From: Lonepinella koalarum
GTDB lineage: Bacteria > Pseudomonadota > Gammaproteobacteria > Enterobacterales > Pasteurellaceae
Assembly (NCBI GenBank): GCA_030525745.1
Contig: JAUNED010000003.1
Span: 62,001-126,000, forward strand
Reading direction: 5' to 3'
Length of the DNA stretch: 64,000 bases
Shown: piece by piece, positions 28,381 to 37,507 of the stretch
Layout of the letters: every line of letters begins with the position of its first letter
How positions within the stretch are numbered: the stretch's first letter is position 1
The notes under the pieces: generated by a model
The model's input: only the letters and a program-made list of their open reading frames with translations
What the model was told of the DNA's origin: nothing
The model's database searches: none
Made by a program: the position numbers and the translations under genes

Positions 28381-29853
28381 ATGTTTGGCTTACCCATTCC
28401 AATCATAGGACTATTGATTGCCGTATTTGTCTTAGTCTATTTAGTATTAAAAACACGTGTTCATGCATTTATTGCAATGTTAATTGCCTCCGCTATTGCC
28501 GGTCTCGTTGGTGGTATGTCCGTCAATGATACATTAGGTGCAATCAGCAAAGGTTTTGGTGGCACATTAGGTGGTATCGGTATCGTGATCGGTTTAGGGG
28601 TCATGATGGGAAGTGTACTGGAAGTTTCCGGTGCAGCAGAAAAAATGGCGTACAGCTTTATCAAAATGCTAGGCAAGAAAAAAGAAGAGTGGGCATTAGC
28701 TATCACAGGTTATGTGGTGAGTATTCCAATTTTCGTAGATTCTGCTTTCGTTATTCTTTATCCCGTAGCTAAAGCCTTAGCGAAAAACGGAAAACGCTCA
28801 CTTTTAACCTTAGGGGTTGCACTTGCAGGTGGTTTGGTCGTTACACACCACACTGTGCCACCAACACCGGGTCCACTAGGCGTGGCAGGATTATTTAATG
28901 TCGATCTTGGCTTAATGTTGTTAGTGGGTATGGCACTTGCGGTGTTACCTGTGATCGGTATTGTGCTTTATGCGAAATGGTTGGATAAAAAATACCCTGA
29001 GTTTAACCAAGAAGTCTTCACCCAAGAAGAATTAAAACAAAAATATGATGACTACATTGAAAGCCGTGAGAAGAAAAACTTACCAAGTTTGTTCCTTTCC
29101 ATGTTGCCAATCGTGTTGCCTATTGTACTGATCTTCATTAAAGCTATGTTTGATTTAGCTGTAAAAGGCAATGCTGAATTATCACAGTCAGTGGTTTATC
29201 AATTCTTCGCTTTCGTTGGCCATCCAATGATCGCACTGGCATTGAGCGTATTGGTTGCCGTTTATACTCTTCTTCCGAATACGGACAGAAATGAGACCGC
29301 ACTTCATCTTGAAGAAGGTGTGAAAACTGCAGGAATTATTTTATTAGTAACAGGTGCAGGTGGTGCATTAGGGGCAGTATTGCGTGATAGCGGTGCAGGC
29401 AAACAATTGGCAGAACAAATTGCCCAATTACCGATTTCACCGATCCTCATTCCGTTTATTGTTTCAACCCTTGTTCGCTTTATTCAAGGTTCAGGCACAG
29501 TAGCAATGGTGACAGCAGCCTCTATTTCAGCCCCGATCTTAGCTCAAATTCCGGGGGTGAATATGTTACTTGCTGCACAGGCGGCTACTATGGGATCGCT
29601 CTTCTTCGGTTACTTTAACGACAGCTTATTCTGGGTAGTAAACCGTATGATGGGCATCAATGATGTGAAGAAACAAATGATCGTCTGGTCTGTACCAACC
29701 ACAATTGCATGGGGTATCGGCGGTATCAGTGTGATTTTATGTAACTTAATTTGGGGAAATGACGGTTCTGTCTTCGATTTAGTTTTCCCGGTTGCTGTGA
29801 TGGCCATTATTGCACTTTACATCAAAGCACAGAATAAAACCTTAGGTAAGTAA
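28381..29853 (+). CDS. GntP-family permease, probable sugar-acid importer
   Basis: A 490-residue inner-membrane proton symporter of the gluconate permease (GntP) family, with about 12-14 hydrophobic segments. The pattern GFGGTLGGIGIVIGLGVMMG, HHTVPPTPGPLGVAG and QGSGTVAMVTAASI is typical. Placed 15 bp after denD, it should import the operon's substrates (threonate or erythronate). H. influenzae has the same gene in the same position. Confidence 0.9.
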   Translation: MFGLPIPIIGLLIAVFVLVYLVLKTRVHAFIAMLIASAIAGLVGGMSVNDTLGAISKGFGGTLGGIGIVIGLGVMMGSVLEVSGAAEKMAYSFIKMLGKKKEEWALAITGYVVSIPIFVDSAFVILYPVAKALAKNGKRSLLTLGVALAGGLVVTHHTVPPTPGPLGVAGLFNVDLGLMLLVGMALAVLPVIGIVLYAKWLDKKYPEFNQEVFTQEELKQKYDDYIESREKKNLPSLFLSMLPIVLPIVLIFIKAMFDLAVKGNAELSQSVVYQFFAFVGHPMIALALSVLVAVYTLLPNTDRNETALHLEEGVKTAGIILLVTGAGGALGAVLRDSGAGKQLAEQIAQLPISPILIPFIVSTLVRFIQGSGTVAMVTAASISAPILAQIPGVNMLLAAQAATMGSLFFGYFNDSLFWVVNRMMGINDVKKQMIVWSVPTTIAWGIGGISVILCNLIWGNDGSVFDLVFPVAVMAIIALYIKAQNKTLGK

Positions 29854-29861
29854 GGTTACTA

Positions 29862-29893
29862 AAATAGACTATGGGAGGCCTCATAGTCTATTT
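29862..29893 (+). terminator. Intrinsic terminator after the GntP permease gene
   Basis: Twelve-base stem AAATAGACTATG/CATAGTCTATTT with an eight-base loop and TTTT after it. It should end or attenuate the transcript between the catabolic genes and the following three hydrolase genes. Confidence 0.85.
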
Positions 29894-29915
29894 TTTTATC
29901 TGATGAGGAGCCTTT

Positions 29916-31259
29916 ATGAAAAAAACATTTTCCCTTCTTGGAGGTTTATTTTTTTCTGCCTTTTTATATGCGTCCGATGAAGTTACACTCAATTCATCCG
30001 TCAATGTCACCTTATTAGCCGAAATCACCGCTCAAGGTCAAAAAATTAACGGCGTGGCATTGGAATATCCTGATAATGTATTATCAGGAAGCGATCTTCG
30101 CCAACTGTATCAAGTCAAAACGGCGTTAGATAGTGCAGAAAAAGAAAGCCGTTCGGTGCTCAAAGCCTATGTCAATAATGAGCCAAAAGTGACCGCACTT
30201 CCGCAAGCCGGTAAATTTGTGATTATTGAATTGGATACGGCAGATAAAAATGCGGCAACTTATAGCGTAAAAGATGCCAATAAAGCGCCGATGAAATTTA
30301 AATCCAAAGATGAAAACGGCAACATTGTCGAAACCGAGAAAGTACAAGCGGTCAAAATTCCCGAATTTTTTGCAAATCGCCTAAGCTATTCGGTGGAACA
30401 AAAAGGCTTGCTTAAATTAACCAACGGTACAACTTTAGGTAAGGCTGAATGGACACAAACCGCTGAACCCGACAAAATCAAAACCCCTTATTTCGATGAT
30501 TTTGTCGCAAAACAAGTGAGCTTAGACAAACTTGAAAATAAGCTGAACTACCGCCTCTATTCGCCTTTGCAAAAAAATGGCGAAAAATATCCGCTTGTGA
30601 TTTTCCTACACGGTTCAGGGCAAGTCGGTTCGGATAACCTTGCTCACCTGCTTTCCAGTAAAGGGGCGATTGCCACCCTGCCTTATTCCCCAAGTTTTGT
30701 ACTTGCTCCGCAATACGACCAAGTATTCGACCCATTTGATAATGCCGCCAAAGGGCAAAAAGGCGGTATTCACTGGCAAACGGAAAACCGTACCAATCTC
30801 GTGTTAAAAATGATTGATGAAACCCTCAAAGCCAATCCTCAAATTGATACCACACGCATTTATATCAATGGCTTATCTCGAGGTGCTGAAGGGGGCTTAA
30901 ATCTGTTGTTGGCTCGTCCGACTTTCTTTGCCGGAGCATTATTAATGAGTGGTCGTGAAGCCTACACCAATGAATGGGTGGATGGTAACGCTAACAAAGA
31001 CAATCTTTCGGCAATTAAAAATGTACCGATTTGGTTCTTCCACAGTAAAGAAGACAAAGTCTCACCGGTAAAAGGCTCTCGCATTAACTACCGTATTCTT
31101 AAAGAAGAGTTAAATGCACCCAATGTGAAATATACTGAATTCACTTTTGAACAAGCAGGCGACAACGGCATTGTCAATAATAACCCTCATAATACTTGGG
31201 ACGCTGTGTATAACAGCCCTGAGGTGATTGGGTGGTTACTTCAGCAAAAACGCCCATAG
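29916..31259 (+). CDS. Secreted alpha/beta-hydrolase with N-terminal Ig-like domain (esterase)
   Basis: A 447-residue exported protein: signal peptide (1-20, cut after LYAS), an N-terminal beta-sandwich region (about 21-185) of the kind found before PHB-depolymerase-like esterases, and a hydrolase domain (about 195-447). The domain has the oxyanion loop LHGSGQVG (232-238), the nucleophile elbow GLSRGAEG with Ser321, an acidic SKEDKVSP and a His in NPHNTWD. The substrate is unknown. It follows a terminator but lies on the same strand, 62 bp after the permease, and its stop is close to the cyclase gene, suggesting one hydrolase unit linked to sugar-acid uptake. Confidence 0.78.
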   Translation: MKKTFSLLGGLFFSAFLYASDEVTLNSSVNVTLLAEITAQGQKINGVALEYPDNVLSGSDLRQLYQVKTALDSAEKESRSVLKAYVNNEPKVTALPQAGKFVIIELDTADKNAATYSVKDANKAPMKFKSKDENGNIVETEKVQAVKIPEFFANRLSYSVEQKGLLKLTNGTTLGKAEWTQTAEPDKIKTPYFDDFVAKQVSLDKLENKLNYRLYSPLQKNGEKYPLVIFLHGSGQVGSDNLAHLLSSKGAIATLPYSPSFVLAPQYDQVFDPFDNAAKGQKGGIHWQTENRTNLVLKMIDETLKANPQIDTTRIYINGLSRGAEGGLNLLLARPTFFAGALLMSGREAYTNEWVDGNANKDNLSAIKNVPIWFFHSKEDKVSPVKGSRINYRILKEELNAPNVKYTEFTFEQAGDNGIVNNNPHNTWDAVYNSPEVIGWLLQQKRP

Positions 31260-31270
31260 AGGAGATTTTT

Positions 31271-31951
31271 ATGGTTTATCAATATCTTTCTTATCCGCTA
31301 GATGTTCGAGATCCCGGGTTTCCCGGTGAGCCGACATTGAGCTTAGAAACTTGTACCAACACTGATAAAGGTGATGTGTATAATAGTTCAAAAATTCATC
31401 TGTTTAATCATTTCGGTTCACATTTTGATGCTCCTCGCCATTTTAATCCGAATGGGGTTACTATTACGGAACTGCCACTTTCGCAGTTTATCTATGAAAA
31501 CCCCTTGTTATTAGATATCCCTAAACAATCAGGACAGATGATAGAACCTGAGGATTTACTACCGCACTTATCGGCAATTCAACAAGCAGATGTATTATTA
31601 ATCCGTACAGGGTTTGAACAGCTACGCAAAGAAAACCCAAGTGAATATGCACATAATGGCGGTGCAGTCAGTATTCAATGTGCAGAATTTTTAATTGAAA
31701 ATGCGGCCAATTTAAAAGCGATTGGCTTTGATTTTATCTCACTAGCCTCTCCTGCCCACCCTGAGCATGGGGTAAAAGCTCATCAAATTATGCTCGGAAT
31801 GTATAGCCCGAATTTTATTTGTATTATCGAAGATCTGACATTGGCTGATGTCAATAAAACCACGTTAAAACGTATATTCGCTCTGCCGTTACGTGTCAAA
31901 GGTGTAGATAGTGCGCAAGTCACTGTATTAGCGGAATATTCGGAGGAATAA
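31271..31951 (+). CDS. Cyclase-family (kynurenine formamidase-like) metal hydrolase
   Basis: A 226-residue member of the KynB/isatin-hydrolase cyclase family. The metal motif is NHFGSHFDAPRHF (H47, H51, D53, H57), a variant of HxGTHxDxPxH, with a second set in LASPAHPEHGVKAH. Members hydrolyse amides or lactone-like rings in aromatic or sugar-acid pathways. The start follows GAGGAG exactly at 31258-31263; an upstream in-frame start inside the preceding gene is rejected. Tryptophan catabolism genes are absent nearby, so kynurenine formamidase activity is unlikely. Confidence 0.75.
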   Translation: MVYQYLSYPLDVRDPGFPGEPTLSLETCTNTDKGDVYNSSKIHLFNHFGSHFDAPRHFNPNGVTITELPLSQFIYENPLLLDIPKQSGQMIEPEDLLPHLSAIQQADVLLIRTGFEQLRKENPSEYAHNGGAVSIQCAEFLIENAANLKAIGFDFISLASPAHPEHGVKAHQIMLGMYSPNFICIIEDLTLADVNKTTLKRIFALPLRVKGVDSAQVTVLAEYSEE

Positions 31952-31956
31952 ATTTT

Positions 31957-33756
31957 ATGTTAAAACAGAAAACAAGTCTGTGGTTAGCAGCTCTCTTTTT
32001 TATCTTTAGTTTAATGAGTAGCTATATCGGCTCACAAATTGATCGTGATTTTGGGCGAATTGATGTCTCCACCGTCAGCTTTATGACAGATCAAGATCAA
32101 CCGATGATAGCAAAATTGTATCGCCCGATTTCAGCCACTGCAGAATCACCTAAGCCGGCCTTATTAGCCCTACACGGTTATCAAAGTGATAAGGAAGCAA
32201 CCAATACTTTCGGTGCATTGGAATTGGCAAAACGTGGATTTGTGGTATTGGCTATCGATCACTTCGGACATGGTTATTCCACTAAATTACCTGCTTCTAA
32301 TAAAACTATAAGTGGCGCAAATAACGGTTATCAATATTTAAAAACGCTGCCTTTTGTGGATAAAGAACGCTTAGGTATTTTCGGTCATTCCACCGGCGCA
32401 TTAAATGCCATTCGTGTCGCTAAATTAAACCCTGATCATAAAGCCGTCAATGGCTTAAGTAGCAATGGTGGTGATAAAGAGTTACACAATTATTTGCTTA
32501 CCCAAGGTTTATATGAAGAAATCGGTGGCTATCGTGAAAAAAGTTTTCCGGTCAAAAATTTAGTGACCAATGAAGCCCGTTTAACCGCGTTTTCTTTACC
32601 GACAACCGATAACTTAAAATGGGATCACACCTACGGCAATTTTGAAGACGGCACAGCTCGCCGAGCAGCCCTAGTCGATGGAACACATTTAGGCGTGATG
32701 ATCGCAGAACAGAGTAACAAAGAAGCGATTTTATGGTTTAACCAAGCCCTACAAAATGGTGAAAAAGGTAGTGATTGGATTGAACCTGAAAAACAAACTT
32801 ATTGGTATAAAGAATTTAGTGGGTTATTTGCCTTATTTTTTGCGATTGTTTCTTCGCTTTACGTTGCTCAAGGGTTGTTAAAAACCACATATTTTGCTGA
32901 GGTGACAAAATCAGTTACTGAAAAAATGGCGATTACGCCAAGTAAGTGGCGTTTGTTTGCGCTTATCAATGTCATTTTAACGATGATACTTTACCCGATT
33001 TTTACTCAATGGGGAGGAGCCAATGAACCTATTGCGGCAACATTCAGTTTTATGCCACTTGAAATGGGGAATGGGATTATCACTTGGCTAGCCGTAAGTG
33101 CGGTCATTAATTTACTGTTTTTTGCCATTTGGAAAAGCAACACAAGCATTTCATTAGCTGAATTTGGTGTATGTAGCCAATCTAATTTAAGTACCTTTGT
33201 CCTGATTTTCCGCTCCTTATTGCTCAGTGTCATTTTAGTACTTTGGTTGTATTTCATTGCTGTCTTAGTTCACAGCATTTGGGGTGTTGAATTACGTTTC
33301 TTATGGCCATTATTAAAACCATTGACAATAGAACGGGCTGAATTATTCCTGATTTATTGGTTACCTATTTTGATTTTCTTCTTGAGTTTTAATGGGTTTA
33401 TTGTATCGGTACAAATGAAACAAAGAGTAGCAAGTGGCTTTACAAGCACATTAATCTCTTGGTCAATCAAAACTGTTTTATTTGCGGTAGGAGGGCTATT
33501 TATTCTATGGTTATTCCATTTTGTGCCAAACTTTATGCAAATCGGTCCGGGCTTTGATCTCATTGGATTACCACAATTCGGTGGTCGTTGGATGATGATG
33601 TTGGCTGTAATCATTCCACAATTTATCGTATTCACCGTCATTAACCATTGGTGTTATTTAAGAACAGGCTACATCTATTTAGGTGTATTCTTCACTTCCA
33701 TATTAATGACCTGGATTATGGTAGGCGGGCAAGTTATTGGCCGGTTTTTAGCCTAA
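31957..33756 (+). CDS. Alpha/beta-hydrolase fused to a multi-spanning membrane domain
   Basis: A 599-residue membrane enzyme. An N-terminal membrane helix (about 8-28) is followed by a hydrolase domain (about 35-270) with LHGYQSDK oxyanion loop, the DHFGHGYS stretch, the elbow IFGHSTGAL with Ser145 and a late DGTH His244. From about residue 288 to the end there are roughly eight hydrophobic helices of no recognised family. The topology suggests the hydrolase faces the periplasm. It follows the cyclase gene by 5 bp. Function is unknown; it could pre-process esters or lactones before import. Confidence 0.72.
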   Translation: MLKQKTSLWLAALFFIFSLMSSYIGSQIDRDFGRIDVSTVSFMTDQDQPMIAKLYRPISATAESPKPALLALHGYQSDKEATNTFGALELAKRGFVVLAIDHFGHGYSTKLPASNKTISGANNGYQYLKTLPFVDKERLGIFGHSTGALNAIRVAKLNPDHKAVNGLSSNGGDKELHNYLLTQGLYEEIGGYREKSFPVKNLVTNEARLTAFSLPTTDNLKWDHTYGNFEDGTARRAALVDGTHLGVMIAEQSNKEAILWFNQALQNGEKGSDWIEPEKQTYWYKEFSGLFALFFAIVSSLYVAQGLLKTTYFAEVTKSVTEKMAITPSKWRLFALINVILTMILYPIFTQWGGANEPIAATFSFMPLEMGNGIITWLAVSAVINLLFFAIWKSNTSISLAEFGVCSQSNLSTFVLIFRSLLLSVILVLWLYFIAVLVHSIWGVELRFLWPLLKPLTIERAELFLIYWLPILIFFLSFNGFIVSVQMKQRVASGFTSTLISWSIKTVLFAVGGLFILWLFHFVPNFMQIGPGFDLIGLPQFGGRWMMMLAVIIPQFIVFTVINHWCYLRTGYIYLGVFFTSILMTWIMVGGQVIGRFLA

Positions 33757-33770
33757 TTCATATTGCTACA

Positions 33771-33818
33771 ATCCTACCCTGCTTATGATCTGATTCAAAT
33801 AAAGTGCGGTAGGATTTT
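33771..33818. terminator. Bidirectional terminator between the hydrolase operon and comE
   Basis: ATCCTACC at 33771-33778 pairs with GGTAGGAT at 33808-33815 and is followed by TTTTTT. The right arm is merged with an uptake word (AAAGTGCGGT). It separates two convergent operons. Confidence 0.7.
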
Positions 33819-35150
33819 TTATTGTTTTTTCTTTTCTTGTTGCCAAGTCTCTAATTTTTCCCCTTGTTTTAAAATATGTGGAGTAACAAAAATCACTAAT
33901 TCCCTTTTTTGGTAGCGTTCACTCTCTTTACTGAATAAGTGTTTAACGACCGGAATATCGCCCAATAGTGGTACTTTATCTACGCCTTTGCTGATCGTAT
34001 CTTGGAATACACCGCCTAATACAATGGTTTCACCGTCTTTAGCAAAAACTTGGGTATTAATTTCCTGTTTATCAATAGCAACAACCTCACCATTACCGGA
34101 TTTAATGCTTTGTCCCGGCGCATTCTGGCTGACAACTAAATCCATTAAAATTTGATTATCTTTGGAAATATGAGGAGTCACTTCCAAGCCTAACACCGCT
34201 TCACGAAATTCGACACTTTGAGAACCGGTTTTTTCATTCGTTGAAATATAAGGAATTTCCGTCCCTTGTTTAATACTGGCGGCTTTTTTATTGGTGGTCA
34301 GCAATTTAGGGCTGGCAATGATTTTGACATTATTTTCTCTCTCTAAAGCAGTTAATTCCAGATCTAGCAGCCGACCGTGAATTTTAGCTACCTGTAAAGC
34401 AACAGAACCTGCCGGGGTATTGGTTGTCCCTAAATTAATATTTAAATTATCGCCGATATTGGTAAAACTATTTGCCGGTAAACTCCCCGTTACTCGATGC
34501 GAGCTACTCACCGGTTCAAAAAGTCCCCAACGCACGCCTAATTCTTCCAAACTCTCATCTGTCATATTGACAATACGGGCTTCAATAGCAATTTGTTCAA
34601 TAGGCCTGTCCAATTCTGACACCAGTTTTTTTATTGCGACCAAAGCAGTGGCATTATCTTTAATAATCAACATATTACTACGCTCATCAAAACTGATGCT
34701 GCCCTCTGGCGACAATAATGAACCACTGCCTGTCGTCAGCGATTTCATCACCTCTGAAGCCTTAGCAAAATGCAGTTTTAATGAGACAGTCGATAAAGTT
34801 GATGTGGAAAGTGCGGTTGGATTTTCAGGTGTTTTGCGTAAATGTTCGCGACTCGACAAATAATAAATGCCATTATCTTGTTGTAAATCTAACCCCTTAC
34901 TTTTGGCGGCAATATGCAGCAATTGAGAAAAGTGAATGTTATTGAGGGTAACATTCCATGGTTGATCCAATTCTTCATCAATCACTAAATTAAGATCATG
35001 TTCTACTGCTAATTGTTGTAAAGTTGCCGCCATAGGTGCTTGTTTTAACCGAATGGAAAAGCGTTCTTCCTGTGCATTAGCGTTATTTAATAATACAAAA
35101 CTCCATAAAAAAACACCGCACTTTTGCCAGAAAATTGTTGTTAATTTCAT
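33819..35150 (-). CDS. comE: Competence secretin ComE (PilQ homologue)
   Basis: A 443-residue outer-membrane secretin for DNA uptake and type IV pilus passage. It has a signal peptide (about 1-26, cut after NANA), a short N-terminal STN-like domain (RLKQAPMAATLQQLAVEHDL), an N1-type domain with DERSNMLIIKD, and the secretin core with LGVRWGLFEP, ASPKLLTTNKKAASIKQG, GTEIPY and the terminal VPLLGDIPVVKHLFS block. Last gene of comABCDE; in H. influenzae comF follows, but here a terminator does. Confidence 0.94.
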   Translation of the reverse strand: MKLTTIFWQKCGVFLWSFVLLNNANAQEERFSIRLKQAPMAATLQQLAVEHDLNLVIDEELDQPWNVTLNNIHFSQLLHIAAKSKGLDLQQDNGIYYLSSREHLRKTPENPTALSTSTLSTVSLKLHFAKASEVMKSLTTGSGSLLSPEGSISFDERSNMLIIKDNATALVAIKKLVSELDRPIEQIAIEARIVNMTDESLEELGVRWGLFEPVSSSHRVTGSLPANSFTNIGDNLNINLGTTNTPAGSVALQVAKIHGRLLDLELTALERENNVKIIASPKLLTTNKKAASIKQGTEIPYISTNEKTGSQSVEFREAVLGLEVTPHISKDNQILMDLVVSQNAPGQSIKSGNGEVVAIDKQEINTQVFAKDGETIVLGGVFQDTISKGVDKVPLLGDIPVVKHLFSKESERYQKRELVIFVTPHILKQGEKLETWQQEKKKQ

Positions 35151-35159
35151 TTTTCCCCC

Positions 35160-35579
35160 TTAAAAATCAATTTTAATCGGCAACCCTTCTATGCAATCTG
35201 CTTCCCAACGCATAAATTCGAGGCTTTTCCGACCAATTTTGTGTAATTTTATTTGTTCCAGACCGATATAATCCCCTAGAGTAGCAATAAACACGTTATT
35301 TTGCGGATCTTTGAACAGGACTTTGCCTCTATTTTTTTGTTCTAACACGCCAATTACAAACAACTGATGAAAAGAAAGGTGTTGTGCAATCACCGTTTGC
35401 TCTGGCACGCAATGCTGTATAGCTAAAGGTAAGAGATGACTTTCATTCGACATCTCTTCTTCCTCGACAATGTGCTGAGTAGGTTTTGCATTAAAGGGAT
35501 CTCGTGTAAAACCGCCTTTTTTGGCTAAAACAGGATTGATAAATATAAATAAGAGCAAGAGGAGAGAGAAAAATTTCAT
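35160..35579 (-). CDS. comD: Competence protein ComD (PilP-like)
   Basis: A 139-residue secreted or periplasmic protein: hydrophobic signal (about 1-19), then a PilP-like beta-domain (HQLFVIGVLEQKNRGKVLFKDPQNNVFIATLGDYIG). PilP links the inner-membrane PilMNO ring with the secretin. It overlaps comC by 4 bp and precedes comE by 9 bp. Two cysteines are present in the mature part. Identification is by position plus weak motif similarity. Confidence 0.88.
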   Translation of the reverse strand: MKFFSLLLLLFIFINPVLAKKGGFTRDPFNAKPTQHIVEEEEMSNESHLLPLAIQHCVPEQTVIAQHLSFHQLFVIGVLEQKNRGKVLFKDPQNNVFIATLGDYIGLEQIKLHKIGRKSLEFMRWEADCIEGLPIKIDF

Positions 35580-36097
35580 TGCGCTTCCTTCTTAGATTGA
35601 AGTTGTAATAAGAGTACGCTTTGTACGCCTTTATCCGATTTTTCCATATGTAGCGAAATAAGGGATAGTTCCGGGAAATCTTGCAAAAGCGCAGTAAAAA
35701 ATTGGATAAAATTCACAAATGATGCATCTATTTGGAGATGTAACCTTGGCGTTTGTGCCATTTGCCATTCTTGTTTAACTTCGCCTAAACGAGCAAATTG
35801 GCGAATTTTGTCGTTAATGGGCGGAATATGTTGTGTAAGCATAGGTGAAAGTGATGTCATATCGACTTTTTGTTGTAATGTTGTATGAATGTGTTGTTGA
35901 TGTATGAGCTTTTCTTCCGTTGCTATTCGTTCTTGCTCAATAAGGTGTTTTTGCTGTAAATCTTCAATTATCGTTTTAGCAAAAGGAAAGATTGATAAGA
36001 AAAACAAGCCAACCAATACAAGGCGTTGTTGCATCATGTGACATTGAACCCATTTCCCCCACAGGTTATTTGGTTCTTCTAAAATTTTGAAATTCAT
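35576..36097 (-). CDS. comC: Competence protein ComC (PilO-like)
   Basis: A 173-residue bitopic inner-membrane protein with one membrane helix (LVLVGLFFLSIFPFA, about 26-42), a coiled-coil segment (QKHLIEQERIATEEKLIHQQ) and a ferredoxin-like periplasmic domain. It is the PilO-like partner of ComB in the alignment complex. It lies 5 bp after comB and overlaps comD by 4 bp. Sequence conservation in this family is low; gene order is the main support. Confidence 0.87.
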   Translation of the reverse strand: MNFKILEEPNNLWGKWVQCHMMQQRLVLVGLFFLSIFPFAKTIIEDLQQKHLIEQERIATEEKLIHQQHIHTTLQQKVDMTSLSPMLTQHIPPINDKIRQFARLGEVKQEWQMAQTPRLHLQIDASFVNFIQFFTALLQDFPELSLISLHMEKSDKGVQSVLLLQLQSKKEAQ

Positions 36098-36102
36098 TGC
36101 AT

Positions 36103-36627
36103 TTATTCCGCTTTATGAGCAAATATCAATTGATATTCAAAATGTAAATCCCCCTGTTGTTGGGGTTCCAGTTTTTCCAATTTCACCTGTGTTAACCAAG
36201 TAAATTGGTGTAAAAATTGATCCAAACGTTCAAATTCAGCCTGATCAGCAACCCAACCCTGTATATTTAATGTGTGAGCGCTAAAATCAAGTTGTTTCAA
36301 TTCCCCCTTTGTTAGAGGTAGTTGTTGCAATAGTGCTAAAAACGGCAAAATTGCTGTTTGAGGCACTTTCAAAGGATCTTGTTGCCCTTGCATCTTTTGT
36401 TGAAGTGCGGTAATTTTTTGCTGAGTTTCGCTAAGTTGTTGTTTTATATTTGAGGCATTTTTCTGCTGCAAGTTTAAATCCATCTCAATTTGCTGTTGAA
36501 GAAAAACAAGCCATATTAGGCTTAAACATAAAGTCAGCCCCCACATAAGGACTATGAGCAACATCTTTTTGCTTTTTCGGCGAAATTCAACAATGCGCCA
36601 TGGAAGTAAATTAATGCCTAATGCCAT
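36103..36627 (-). CDS. comB: Competence protein ComB (PilN-like)
   Basis: A 174-residue bitopic protein. The chosen ATG at 36627 gives MALGINLLPWR, and INLLPWR is the PilN peptide that docks into PilM (ComA here). A membrane helix (about 23-45) and periplasmic coiled coil with a ferredoxin-like fold follow. The in-frame ATG at 36783 inside comA is rejected because it would add 52 residues before the conserved N-terminus. It overlaps comA by 17 bp. Confidence 0.9.
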   Translation of the reverse strand: MALGINLLPWRIVEFRRKSKKMLLIVLMWGLTLCLSLIWLVFLQQQIEMDLNLQQKNASNIKQQLSETQQKITALQQKMQGQQDPLKVPQTAILPFLALLQQLPLTKGELKQLDFSAHTLNIQGWVADQAEFERLDQFLHQFTWLTQVKLEKLEPQQQGDLHFEYQLIFAHKAE

Positions 36628-37402
36628 TGATGAAATCCCGTTGCCAAAGTGCTGCCCCAAGTGCGATAAGAGGTAACTCCGTATTAATTTCCTGCCAATT
36701 GTTCGGCAATATTTCTTGGCCGGTCGTACGGTAGTAAATGACGGCATTAGGCTTTTCCTCATAACGTTCACAAAATTGCTCAAAAAGTGCGGTTAAATTT
36801 CCCTGTGTTTGTAATAATTGTAATTGATGGGTTTTGTTTTGAATCGCAATACTGTGTTCACCATCCTGATAAAGTAATAAGGTTTCTGCGTCATCTAAAT
36901 GGGGCTGAAAATACCTAAAGGCACGCAATAAACAATGGGATAAAGTATCTAACACATTAATTTTTAAAGGCGAAAATTTATCTACTTGCTGTTTTGCAAT
37001 AGATTGCATCACCGCAAAAATATCCAATCGAAAACTCTGTTTAAGGGGTTTACTACAAAAATCAAACCAAAGTTCATCTAGTGGCACAGGTAATTCTTGT
37101 GCCAATACATAACGGCATTGTTGCTCACATTCTGCAGAACTTAAGGCGTGTGGTAGTATCAACGTTTTTGACCAAATATGCTTAGAGGAAATGGCAGTGA
37201 TAAAGGTTAAACCAACCTTTAAGCTAGGGTTGTCTTGAGTGAGTTTTGTCGCAATATTTTTGGCGATTTGTAGAGGTGTTACGCTGTCGGCAGCCTGCCA
37301 AAAGTGCGGTTGATTTTTACTGTCAAACCATAGCGTTTGAATACCCTCGTTATTTTGCCAAAGGCCGACTTGAGTTAAGGTATCTTTTCGTTTTTTTAAC
37401 AT
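36611..37402 (-). CDS. comA: Competence protein ComA (PilM-like)
   Basis: A 263-residue cytoplasmic PilM-like actin-fold protein, first gene of the leftward com operon. It binds the N-terminal peptide of ComB and connects the envelope complex to the cytoplasmic motor. It lacks a signal peptide. A shorter and more divergent protein than E. coli or Pseudomonas PilM, as in H. influenzae. Divergent from ponA with a CRP-S site in between, which makes the operon Sxy/CRP-controlled. Confidence 0.9.
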   Translation of the reverse strand: MLKKRKDTLTQVGLWQNNEGIQTLWFDSKNQPHFWQAADSVTPLQIAKNIATKLTQDNPSLKVGLTFITAISSKHIWSKTLILPHALSSAECEQQCRYVLAQELPVPLDELWFDFCSKPLKQSFRLDIFAVMQSIAKQQVDKFSPLKINVLDTLSHCLLRAFRYFQPHLDDAETLLLYQDGEHSIAIQNKTHQLQLLQTQGNLTALFEQFCERYEEKPNAVIYYRTTGQEILPNNWQEINTELPLIALGAALWQRDFINGIRH

Positions 37403-37507
37403 AGAAATTCCCTTTTATTGAGATTTTTTTGAGCCGATGCTTTATACTTAGCACTTTGTAGAAAAGTGTTGTCTAACCAAATTAAAAAGTCATTAATCAA
37501 GAGTAAT

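Noticed and set aside
31271..31951. Kynurenine formamidase of a tryptophan-degradation pathway
   Set aside because: No kynureninase or tryptophan dioxygenase genes are nearby and the metal motif is a variant; kept as a general cyclase-family hydrolase.
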